Of a stretch of DNA of 5,684 nucleotides, positions 1-5,342 are shown one piece after another. The stretch is from DATDRQ01 sp035291645 (GTDB lineage Bacteria; Chloroflexota; Anaerolineae; Anaerolineales; UBA4823). Within the stretch, counting starts at the first letter, position 1. Each line of letters opens with the position of its first letter. The stretch covers positions 1 to 5,684 of the forward strand of contig DATDRQ010000344.1 in assembly GCA_035291645.1 (NCBI GenBank), given 5' to 3'. A model generated the notes under the pieces. That model saw only the letters and a program-made list of their open reading frames with translations, did no database searches and was not told where the DNA came from. A program made the position numbers and the translations under genes.

Positions 1-314
1 GTGCCTGGTTTCCCCCCGGACGGTTCGATGTCATCCTGAACTTCCACTTCCTCGAGCGGCAGACGTTTTCGGCCTACCGCCAGGCCCTCAAACCTGGTGG
101 ATTACTATTTATCGAGACTTTTGTCAGAACCGAACCGGAGACGCAGGATACCAGCTACTACCTGGAACCCGGTGAGCTGCGCGCCAGGTTCTCAGATTAC
201 GAGCTCATCCTGGATGAGGAAGCCGGTCTCCCTCCCAGCCGCGCCCGCCCGGCGCGCGGAGTGGCCCGGCTGGTGGCGCGCAAACCCGGGACGGCTACAG
301 GTAGTCGTCCGTGA
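1..314 (+). CDS. Class I SAM-dependent methyltransferase, C-terminal part (5' end outside window)
   Basis: The open frame enters from the left edge (first full codon at base 3) and ends at TGA 312-314, giving 103 visible residues. Near the start it reads FDVILNFHFLER, then LKPGGLLFIETF. This is the post-motif II strand, helix and 'L-x-P-G-G' motif VI of Rossmann-fold class I methyltransferases, in the TehB-like/Methyltransf_11 style. A segment PGELRARFSDYELILDEE follows, matching the usual position of the last strands. The SAM-binding G-x-G motif I lies outside the window, so substrate and start cannot be judged. The last 20 bp overlap the convergent SCP2 gene on the other strand. The family call is firm; the substrate is unknown. 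The Pro/Arg-rich tail from about residue 77 is not conserved in the family and may simply be run-on to the next stop. Confidence 0.8.
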   Translation, partial: AWFPPGRFDVILNFHFLERQTFSAYRQALKPGGLLFIETFVRTEPETQDTSYYLEPGELRARFSDYELILDEEAGLPPSRARPARGVARLVARKPGTATGSRP

Positions 315-699
315 CCTCTTTAGCGCAGCGCACGAAATCCAAAACCACAGGGATGCTGCGCATCATCACCGACATATTTCCCTGCACCTGCAGTTTGCGG
401 GTCATCATCGCCTGCATGGGATGAAGCTCCCCTTTAAGGATACGGACGAAATTTTCGTATGGGGCTCGCAGGCCGAAGGCCGGCTTGAGTTTCGTCAGAT
501 CTGGACCGAAAACGACGTTCAGGCATTTCCCATGCCACAAATCCATGTATATGAAAGTCTGCTCTCTGATCGGGCCGCCAGGATCGATGATGAAGCAGAT
601 ATCCCCCTCCCAGTTGCGGGCGATATCGGCATACCGATCGTCGCTGTTCAACTTCGCCATGATCGCCTGGGCCCATTCGGGAGTGGGGAAGGTTGACAT
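295..699 (-). CDS. Small SCP2 sterol-binding domain protein
   Basis: The 134-residue protein begins MSTFPTPEWAQAIMAKLNSD and covers a single SCP2-like (sterol carrier protein 2) fold. Typical family signs are the central strand-rich part (GDICFIIDPGG, FIYMDLWHGK) and the late signature GELHPMQAMMTRKLQVQGNMS. That signature matches the family's 'G-x-(L/D)-x-P-M-x-A-x-x-x-G-K-(L/I)-x-x-x-G-(D/N)' region. No signal peptide or membrane segment is seen, so it should be cytosolic. Family members bind lipids or acyl chains in a hydrophobic tunnel; the ligand here is unknown. I chose ATG 697-699 because AAAGAGG precedes it and because an upstream in-frame ATG at 763-765 lies inside the tRNA gene. It lies 12 bp behind tRNA-Leu and probably shares its transcript. 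It is divergent from the fatty-acid operon, which fits a lipid role but does not prove one. Confidence 0.85.
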   Translation of the reverse strand: MSTFPTPEWAQAIMAKLNSDDRYADIARNWEGDICFIIDPGGPIREQTFIYMDLWHGKCLNVVFGPDLTKLKPAFGLRAPYENFVRILKGELHPMQAMMTRKLQVQGNMSVMMRSIPVVLDFVRCAKEVTDDYL

Positions 700-703
700 A
701 CCG

Positions 704-710
704 CCTCTTT
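704..710 (-). promoter_or_regulatory. Ribosome binding site of the SCP2 gene, abutting the tRNA 3' end
   Basis: On the minus strand AAAGAGG lies 4 nt before ATG 699-697 and starts one base after the base following the tRNA discriminator. The whole gap between tRNA and start codon is 12 nt and holds little besides this site. This supports the 134-residue start over the longer in-frame version that would read through the tRNA. Confidence 0.65.
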
Positions 711-711
711 G

Positions 712-793
712 TGCGCTGGGTGGGAGTTGAACCCACACGCCTTGCGGCACATGGCCCTCAACCATGCCTGTCTGCCAATTCCAGCACCAGCGC
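712..793 (-). tRNA. tRNA-Leu (anticodon GAG)
   Basis: The 82-nt class II cloverleaf reads on the minus strand. The acceptor stem GCGCTGG pairs with CCAGCGC (7 bp, perfect). The D arm is CTG/CAG with A14 and the GG of the D loop. The anticodon stem CATGG/CCATG encloses loop TTGAGGG with anticodon GAG at 757-759 (plus strand ctc). The variable arm forms GCC-GCAA-GGC. The T arm is GTGGG/CCCAC around TTCAACT. The long variable arm and discriminator A73 fit leucine, and GAG reads CUC and CUU codons. CCA is not encoded; after the discriminator (base 712) the transcript continues CAAAG. It is the first unit behind a near-consensus promoter and precedes the SCP2 gene on the same strand. Confidence 0.95.
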
Positions 794-805
794 TAAAACA
801 CGTGT

Positions 806-813
806 ATTATAAT
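806..813 (+). promoter_or_regulatory. Shared palindromic -10 element, possible plsX promoter
   Basis: ATTATAAT is its own reverse complement. The plus strand therefore also carries a perfect TATAAT, at 808-813, offset by 2 bp from the minus-strand one. The plus strand has no recognisable -35 at 16-18 bp upstream, where tRNA sequence such as CACCAG lies. Plus-strand activity would therefore depend mainly on the -10. The predicted start near 820 would give plsX a leader of about 80 nt. No better -10 with a usable -35 is visible between here and plsX. Confidence 0.45.
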
Positions 814-833
814 CTCCTGTTGTCTGGTGTCAA
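806..833 (-). promoter_or_regulatory. Sigma70-type promoter for tRNA-Leu and the SCP2 gene
   Basis: On the minus strand a perfect TTGACA (-35, plus positions 828-833) is followed after 16 bp by a perfect TATAAT (-10, 806-811). The predicted start, about 7 nt beyond the -10, falls near 798-800. That is only 5-7 nt before the tRNA 5' end, typical of a stable-RNA promoter. No other promoter is seen before the SCP2 ATG. Confidence 0.85.
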
Positions 834-887
834 GCCGGGCACCTTTGGCCTCCATGCCAGCCCGATCAAACACCATCTTTAGAATCG

Positions 888-895
888 AAGGAGGT
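888..895 (+). promoter_or_regulatory. Strong ribosome binding site of plsX
   Basis: AAGGAGGT is a full Shine-Dalgarno match, 5 nt before ATG 901. It fixes the plsX start and suggests efficient translation of the first gene of the operon. Confidence 0.85.
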
Positions 896-900
896 CCTGC

Positions 901-1935
901 ATGCGCATTGTGCTGGATGGGATGGGTAGCGATACCTGCCCAGGACCAGAAATCCAGGCTGCTGTGGAAGCGGCCGGGCAGTATCCAGATGAGATCTTCC
1001 TGGTAGGTCCACAAGAAACACTGTCGCGGGGTCTGGAAGCTGCCGGCGGGAGCCTGCCAAATTTGCACCTGGTGCACGCGCCCGAGACCATCACCATGGA
1101 GGATAAAGGCCTCAAGCTGGCCTTGATGGCAAAACGCCCGAACGCCCGCAACACCATGGCAGTCGGGATGGACCTGATCAAGAACGGCCAGGCGGACGTC
1201 TTCGTGACCGCCGGTAACACCGGCGGGGCCCTGGCCACGGCCTATTACCGGCTCGGTTTAATCGAAGGAGTCGAACGACCGGCTTTGTCCGGGCTTTTTC
1301 CCGTCAAGCATGGGCACTGCGCGGTCCTGGACATCGGGGCCAACCCGGACTGCAAAGCGGAGCACCTCTTCCAGTTCGCCGTGATGGGCTCGGTGTATTC
1401 GGAGAAGGTGCTGGGAGTGCCGAGTCCGCGCCTCGGCCTGATCTCGAACGGCGAAGAACCCGGTAAGGGCAACCAGCTGGTAAAAGAGACTTACCCTATG
1501 TTGCAGTCCAGCGGTTTGAACTTCATCGGCAACCTGGAGGGGAAGGAGCTGTTTGGCGGGCAGGCCGATGTGGCAGTGACCGATGGCTTCACCGGCAACG
1601 TTCTGCTGAAATCCAGCGAAGCCGTCGCCAAACTGCTGGTCGATCTGCTCCGTGAAGAGTTGATGAGCGGCACCCGCAGGAAGATCGGCGCACTGATGGC
1701 GAAACCAGCCTTCGATCAGCTCCGCCGGGTGCTCGATCCGGGTGAGATCGGCGCCGCTCCCCTGTTAGGAGTAAACGGGCTGGTCTTCATCGGTCACGGT
1801 CGTTCCGATGCCCGCGCCCTGGTCAACGCCATCCGCACCGTCCGTCAGGCTGTTCATGCCGATCTCTTACAGGCGATCCGATCTGAAATCGCCACGCGCC
1901 TCATCCCCAGGGCAGCTATTTCAGAGGCAGCATGA
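901..1935 (+). CDS. plsX: Phosphate acyltransferase PlsX
   Basis: PlsX converts acyl-ACP and phosphate into acyl-phosphate, the acyl donor for PlsY in the first step of phospholipid synthesis. It is a peripheral enzyme at the inner face of the membrane. The 344-residue length is normal for the family. Visible landmarks are MRIVLDGMGSD at the N-terminus (most homologues have DAMGGD), TAGNTGGA at 103-110, LDIGANPDCK at 143-152, GEEPGKGN at 184-191, NFIGNLEG at 207-214, DGFTGNVLLK at 228-237, and GAAPLLGVNGLVFIGHGRSDA at 284-304. The start is fixed by AAGGAGGT at 888-895. The stop overlaps the fabF start by 4 bp (ATGA 1932-1935), so the two should be translationally coupled. No recognisable FapR operator was seen upstream. 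The identification is very secure. Confidence 0.97.
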   Translation: MRIVLDGMGSDTCPGPEIQAAVEAAGQYPDEIFLVGPQETLSRGLEAAGGSLPNLHLVHAPETITMEDKGLKLALMAKRPNARNTMAVGMDLIKNGQADVFVTAGNTGGALATAYYRLGLIEGVERPALSGLFPVKHGHCAVLDIGANPDCKAEHLFQFAVMGSVYSEKVLGVPSPRLGLISNGEEPGKGNQLVKETYPMLQSSGLNFIGNLEGKELFGGQADVAVTDGFTGNVLLKSSEAVAKLLVDLLREELMSGTRRKIGALMAKPAFDQLRRVLDPGEIGAAPLLGVNGLVFIGHGRSDARALVNAIRTVRQAVHADLLQAIRSEIATRLIPRAAISEAA

Positions 1936-3179
1936 AACAGCCGCGCGTGGTCATCACAGGCATGGGCGCCATCACCCCCCTCGGAAATTCTACCCAGGAA
2001 TTCTGGCAAGGTTTGCTGGCGGGTCGCTCGGGAGTCCGCCGCATCACCCAGTTCGATGCCAGCCGTCTGCCCTGCCAGATCGCCGGCGAGATCCCGGATT
2101 TCCATCCAGAAGATTACATGGACAGGAAAGTCGCCCGGCGCATCTCGCGCTGCGCCCAGATCGCCCTGGCAGCCGCGCAGGAGGCCGTCCGCGACGCCGG
2201 ACTTCCAGATAGTATGCCCGATCCGGAGCGGGCAGGTGTCGCCATGGGCACCGGTTTTGGCGGGATCGACGTCATCCAAGACAACCTGGAGGTTTACCGG
2301 GAAAAAGGATTCGAACGGGTAAACCCCTTCGCCCTTCCGGCCAGCATCCTTAACCTGCCCGCTTTTGTGATCAGCCAGCTGTTCCGCTGCCTCGGTCCAA
2401 GTGTGACCATCACGACCGCCTGCGCCACCAGCACCCAGTCGATCGGGGAGGGCGTCGAGCTGATCCGGCGCGGGGTCGTCGACCTGGTCATCTCCGGCGG
2501 CACGGAGGCCGTGGTGCGGGATATTGCCATTGCCGGTTTTTCGAATATGCGCGCCCTGCCGGTGAACTATAATGACCGGCCTGCCCAGGCCTCGCGTCCC
2601 TTCGATCTGGATCGGGAAGGATTCGTTTTCTCAGAAGGAACCGGCGTTTTTGTCCTTGAGCGTTCTGACCACGCTTTGGGGCGTGGCGCGCGCATCTACT
2701 GCGAGGTCGCCGGACACGCCGCTTCCTCCGATGGTTACCACGTCGCCATTCCAGAACCGGAAGCAGCCGGATCCATCCGCTGTATGCGTTGGGCGCTTCG
2801 GGATGCCGGCCTTAATCCTGACGAGATCGACTACATCAACGCCCATGGCACTGGAACTCCGATCAATGATCCGCTCGAGACGCGCGCCATCAAGACTGTC
2901 TTCGGCGAGCATGCCTTTCGCATCCCGGTCAGCTCAACGAAATCGATGGTCGGGCACGCCATGGGCGCGGCTGGCGCCCTGGAAGCGATTGCCTGCGCCC
3001 AGACCATCGCTACCGGATGGATTCACCCCACTATCAACCTGGATCAGCCTGACCCGGAATGCGATCTGGATTATGTCCCGCATCAGGCTCGCCAGGCTGA
3101 GGTAAATGCGGCCTTATCGAATTCCTTTGGCCTGGGCGGTCAGAACGCCTGCCTGGTCTTCAAACGCTACCAAGACTGA
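1932..3179 (+). CDS. fabF: Beta-ketoacyl-ACP synthase II (FabF)
   Basis: This condensing enzyme extends acyl-ACP with malonyl-ACP in cytosolic type II fatty acid synthesis. The 415-residue length is typical. It opens with RVVITGMGAITPLG. The active-site cysteine is Cys164 in TTACATS. The catalytic histidines are His305 (NAHGTGTP) and His342 (GHAMGAAGA), and the conserved lysine is Lys337 (SSTKSMVGH). The C-terminal glycine loop is NSFGLGGQNACLVF (397-410). The Cys-His-His triad and GTGTP motif place it in the FabF/KASII branch rather than FabH. The ATG overlaps the plsX stop (ATGA), with a modest AGAGG at 1923-1927. The usual partners fabH, fabD, fabG and acpP are absent between plsX and fabF, so this is a reduced cluster. 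A specialised KAS II-like synthase is possible, but nothing in the sequence demands it. Confidence 0.96.
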   Translation: MKQPRVVITGMGAITPLGNSTQEFWQGLLAGRSGVRRITQFDASRLPCQIAGEIPDFHPEDYMDRKVARRISRCAQIALAAAQEAVRDAGLPDSMPDPERAGVAMGTGFGGIDVIQDNLEVYREKGFERVNPFALPASILNLPAFVISQLFRCLGPSVTITTACATSTQSIGEGVELIRRGVVDLVISGGTEAVVRDIAIAGFSNMRALPVNYNDRPAQASRPFDLDREGFVFSEGTGVFVLERSDHALGRGARIYCEVAGHAASSDGYHVAIPEPEAAGSIRCMRWALRDAGLNPDEIDYINAHGTGTPINDPLETRAIKTVFGEHAFRIPVSSTKSMVGHAMGAAGALEAIACAQTIATGWIHPTINLDQPDPECDLDYVPHQARQAEVNAALSNSFGLGGQNACLVFKRYQD

Positions 3180-3206
3180 TACAAACCGGAGGGTTTCTTA
3201 CACAGC

Positions 3207-3896
3207 ATGGAAATCATCAGCAACGAAAGCCTGATCAAGCGTAACGCCCGCATCGGCCAGGTTACCAGCCTGCTCGGTCTGCTGGTACTGGCAGGTGGCA
3301 TGTTCATCTCCTTCACCCGGCAAGAACTATTCTACCTGTCGATGATCTCCCTGGTCGTGGGCTTTGCCCTATCCCAGGTCGGCATCTATTTCGGCAACCG
3401 TTGGGGGCGCCGGCCGCGCCCGGATGAGCTGCTCAATACGGCGCTCAAAGGTCTGGACGGTCGTTACAACTTCTACCACTACCGTACACCCGCCACCCAC
3501 CTGTTGGTCGGGCCAGCGGGGGTGTGGGTGCTGCTGCCGCGTACCGTGCGCGGCACGATCACCTACGACGAACAGAAAAACCGCTGGCGCCAGCGGGGCG
3601 GCAATCTATATCTCAAGATCTTCGCCCAGGAAGGCTTGGGGAGACCGGATCTGGAGGCCGGCTCCGAGGTCGAGGCGGTCACGAACTACTTGCAGAAGCT
3701 GCTGCCTGACAAACCCCTTCCCGAAGTTCAACCCATCCTGCTCTTTACCAGCGAGAAAGCCGAGGTCGAGGCCGATAATGCTCCCATCCCCACCATGCAC
3801 CTGCGCAGGTTGAAGGAGTTCATCCGCAAGACCGCCAAGAACAAAACCCTGCCTGCGGAGACCATCAAACTGATCCAACAAGCCCTGCCGGAGTAA
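3207..3896 (+). CDS. Two-TM membrane protein with NERD-like cytoplasmic domain
   Basis: The protein has 229 residues. Two hydrophobic helices at about 18-36 and 40-62 form an N-terminal hairpin, followed by the basic stretch GNRWGRRPRPDE. The rest is soluble. Its core (about 97-185) reads THLLVGPAGVWVLLPR and later VQPILLFTSEKAEVE. This resembles the NERD (nuclease-related) domain pattern of a 'ii-G-p-x-G-v-f-v-i' strand and a late 'v-p-v-l-v-f' strand. The E-x-K catalytic signature normally closing the first strand pair is replaced by LLPR, so nuclease activity is doubtful. It follows fabF by 27 bp with no terminator between, so it probably belongs to the same operon. GGAGGG (3188-3193) is 13 nt from the ATG, longer than ideal. 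The function is not known; the NERD resemblance is by eye and of medium confidence, the membrane hairpin is firm. Confidence 0.7.
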   Translation: MEIISNESLIKRNARIGQVTSLLGLLVLAGGMFISFTRQELFYLSMISLVVGFALSQVGIYFGNRWGRRPRPDELLNTALKGLDGRYNFYHYRTPATHLLVGPAGVWVLLPRTVRGTITYDEQKNRWRQRGGNLYLKIFAQEGLGRPDLEAGSEVEAVTNYLQKLLPDKPLPEVQPILLFTSEKAEVEADNAPIPTMHLRRLKEFIRKTAKNKTLPAETIKLIQQALPE

Positions 3897-4008
3897 ATCC
3901 TGCTGGGTAGGCTCAGCTAGGGTTGCTCTAGAGGTTGCCAGCAGGCCATGGTTTCTATGGACTTTTACAAAATCGGTTAAGAATTCGGGGTGGCATGGCA
4001 ACCCAGTA
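3897..4008. other. Junction region between host operon and restriction-modification remnant
   Basis: No gene is recognised here. The hsdM reading frame is open across the whole stretch (and back into the 3' end of the upstream gene). However, it has no in-frame ATG, and its translation before about 4009 does not look like a methylase. The stretch contains an inverted repeat at 3899-3945 and the palindrome CTCTAGAG (3926-3933). The break point of whatever event left the remnant must lie in or near this segment. Confidence 0.45.
3899..3945. repeat. 8-bp perfect inverted repeat after the NERD-like gene
   Basis: CCTGCTGG (3899-3906) and CCAGCAGG (3938-3945) are exact reverse complements separated by 31 nt. 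The interval contains a direct repeat GGTTGC (3921-3926, 3933-3938). It begins 2 bp after the TAA of the NERD-like gene. No T-tract follows, so it is not a standard intrinsic terminator. It could be a weak 3' hairpin or a scar of a recombination event. Confidence 0.4.
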
Positions 4009-4191
4009 ATCTTAGACCTGATCCAGCGGGACAAAGACAGCCTGGACAACATCTGGTTGAAAGATGAGAGTCTCGACGACACCGAGAATCTGCCTGACCC
4101 TTATGTGCTGGCAGCCGAGAAAGTGGAGAACCTGCAAGCTGCGTTGGAGCAATTCAGCAATATTCAAGAGGCATTGGGAGGTGAGGAATGA
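4009..4191 (+). pseudogene. hsdM: C-terminal remnant of a type I restriction-modification methylase subunit (HsdM)
   Basis: About 60 codons in one frame end at TGA 4189-4191. They read DLIQRDKDSLDNIWLKDESL, then DDTENLPDPYVLAAEKVENL and QAALEQF. This matches the conserved tail of N6-adenine DNA methylase subunits of type I R-M systems ('R-D-K-x-x-L-D-i-x-W-L-k-D-x-S-L-x-D-x-x-N-L-P-x-P-x-x-l-A-x-E-i-x-e-x-L-x-x-A-L-x-x-F'). The SAM-binding and NPPF catalytic motifs are absent from the window, and no start codon or ribosome site precedes the fragment. It is therefore a 5'-truncated gene, not a small intact one. Its stop overlaps the next gene by ATGA. A separate small protein starting from an internal GTG (4105) is conceivable but unlikely. 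The family call rests on pattern memory of this tail. Confidence 0.65.
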
Positions 4192-4652
4192 AAGAGTATA
4201 TTTACCCAACCCGCGCAAATACAGACGACGAATGGGCGAGGGACATGCTGAATGCCTGGGAAAAGTCTAGAAAGCCCTTATTGTGCTTTCCATGGATCCT
4301 TTTCAATGTCCATACCCTTGTCAAAGAGCCGTTCTGGATGTACTTGTATTACACGGTAAGAGCGACAGACATTCCAGCCCTGCAGGGCAAAGTTGAGTTC
4401 CGTGTCCGGGTAATCGATTGGAGCCTGGCCCGATTCCAGCAAGACAGTATCTATCCGGCTAGATATGAAGAAGATGGCAAGGTCTGGTTTCTTTGCGAGC
4501 GCTATGAAGAGATACGAAACGCGCACCAGCAACTGCTCAGCCTTGATGATTTTGCCCATGCTACTGGCAAGAACCTTATCTCTACCATTCGTAACAGCAT
4601 CCCCCAAGTGATCTGCCACTCAAAGGTAATAGTCGCTCAATGCTATCCCTAA
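4188..4652 (+). CDS. Uncharacterised 154-aa protein coupled to the hsdM remnant
   Basis: I do not recognise the family. The protein starts MKEYIYPTRANTDDEWARDM and has no signal peptide or clear membrane segment. The middle is strand-like and aromatic-rich: KPLLCFPWILFNVH, FWMYLYYTVRA, GKVEFRVRVIDWSLARF, and then KVWFLCERYEEI. The last two elements resemble the strand pattern of small PUA-like (ASCH/EVE) folds, which is only a guess. The start is well supported: GGAGGTGA at 4177-4184 and the ATGA overlap with the hsdM remnant. This implies it was a coupled partner in a type I R-M operon. Composition is visibly more AT-rich than in plsX/fabF, consistent with acquired DNA. With the upstream methylase truncated, its own promoter is not evident; it may be read from the plsX operon. 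The stop codon lies at the base of the terminator stem. Confidence 0.7.
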   Translation: MKEYIYPTRANTDDEWARDMLNAWEKSRKPLLCFPWILFNVHTLVKEPFWMYLYYTVRATDIPALQGKVEFRVRVIDWSLARFQQDSIYPARYEEDGKVWFLCERYEEIRNAHQQLLSLDDFAHATGKNLISTIRNSIPQVICHSKVIVAQCYP

Positions 4653-4690
4653 AAGCCGCCTGGAAGATTTTCAGGCGGCTTTTTCTTTTT
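4651..4690 (+). terminator. Intrinsic terminator, probably bidirectional
   Basis: AGCCGCCTG (4654-4662) pairs perfectly with CAGGCGGCT (4672-4680) around a 9-nt loop. Flanking AAA/TTT extends the stem to 12 bp. A T-rich run (4680-4691, one C) follows on the plus strand. The left side of the stem overlaps the last two bases of the stop codon of the 154-aa gene. On the minus strand the same stem is followed by TTTTA, so it could also stop transcription of the convergent LysM gene. Confidence 0.92.
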
Positions 4691-4709
4691 TGGGTGTTGC
4701 TTGGATGGC

Positions 4710-5309
4710 CTATTGTGGGTGAACGACCGTCCGGCAGGCCAGTTCGTCGCTCGTGGCGTTCTTCAAGCAGAGCGTGATCAAAGCAGCATCGCCAAGCGCG
4801 GCAGGCAGGTTGTAGAACTGGCTGAGTTTCTCGTTCTTGTCCACTTTCAGTACGCCCAATTTGGTCCACTCGCTCACCTTTGGAACCACTTCGCGCACCT
4901 TGACGGTGAAGACGTTCTTGCTCTTCAGCCCGGCGACATACACCAGCACCCGGTTACCGTATACCGTTGCGGTAAAGGTGGCTTTCTCGAAGGCGGACGG
5001 GGAATCGTCTTCCTTGTCCTTGTCCTTTCCCTTGACGTCCCCTTCAGGGATGCACAGCACCTGACCAACAGTCAGGCGGAAAGGCTCCTTCAGGTTGTTC
5101 GCCAGGGCGATCGATCCCCATTTCACCCCGTAGAACTGGGCGATACTGACGGTGGTTTCGCCCTGCTGGACAGTGTGGTAACTGGCACAGTTGGCGGCAG
5201 CCTGAGTGCTTCCTGGCACGGAAGCCAGGATCAAAGCCAGGACCACGATCAGGCCGAACGGGATCGAAATCCTCCTGACAGGTCGTGAGTATTTCGTGAC
5301 GGCATTCAT
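4710..5309 (-). CDS. Secreted LysM-domain protein
   Basis: The protein has 199 residues. A signal peptide is clear: basic N-region (KYSRPVRR), hydrophobic core at about 16-31 (ISIPFGLIVVLALILA) and a likely cleavage after STQA or nearby at 36-39. One LysM domain follows at about 44-88 (YHTVQQGETTVSIAQFYGVK, then IALANNL, then LTVGQVLCIPEG). It is bracketed by Cys41 and Cys86, which could form a disulfide. A charged linker (GDVKGKDKDKEDD, 90-102) leads to a strand-rich C-terminal domain at about 108-199 with Cys181 and Cys192. I do not recognise that domain; it may be Ig-like. LysM domains bind peptidoglycan or other N-acetylglucosamine glycans, so a cell-surface role is likely. A purine-rich AAGGAAAG lies about 8 nt before the ATG. 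It follows the upstream same-strand gene by 33 bp and ends toward the shared terminator. Confidence 0.88.
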   Translation of the reverse strand: MNAVTKYSRPVRRISIPFGLIVVLALILASVPGSTQAAANCASYHTVQQGETTVSIAQFYGVKWGSIALANNLKEPFRLTVGQVLCIPEGDVKGKDKDKEDDSPSAFEKATFTATVYGNRVLVYVAGLKSKNVFTVKVREVVPKVSEWTKLGVLKVDKNEKLSQFYNLPAALGDAALITLCLKNATSDELACRTVVHPQ

Positions 5310-5342
5310 GCCTTACTTTCCTTGCCAGCTATGTGAGTCGCA

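Noticed and set aside
97..696. Long plus-strand open frame across the methyltransferase and SCP2 genes
   Set aside because: It is out of frame with the clear methyltransferase and antisense to SCP2; its translation is Arg/His/Pro-rich with no family pattern.
700..765. In-frame N-terminal extension of the SCP2 gene to an ATG at 763-765
   Set aside because: The extension is translated entirely from tRNA-Leu and its 12-nt spacer, and ATG 697-699 has its own ribosome site.
712..793. tRNA-Leu as the integration site of the restriction-modification remnant
   Set aside because: The remnant lies 3 kb away beyond intact core genes, and I see no repeat of the tRNA 3' end near 3897-4010.
880..885. TAGAAT as an alternative plsX -10
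   Set aside because: There is no -35 at a usable distance, and transcription would start within the ribosome site.
1854..2279. 141-codon minus-strand open frame across plsX/fabF
   Set aside because: It is a shadow of two unmistakable coding genes in GC-rich DNA.
3899..3945. Intrinsic terminator of the plsX operon
   Set aside because: The stem is only 8 bp with a 31-nt interval and no T-tract; the first convincing terminator is at 4651-4690.
4064..4270. Small open frame starting ATG 4064
   Set aside because: It is out of frame with both the HsdM tail and the 154-aa gene and lacks a ribosome site.
4701..5288. 195-codon plus-strand open frame antisense to the LysM gene
   Set aside because: The minus-strand frame has a signal peptide, LysM domain and paired cysteines; the plus-strand frame has no ribosome site or recognisable motif and begins right behind a terminator.
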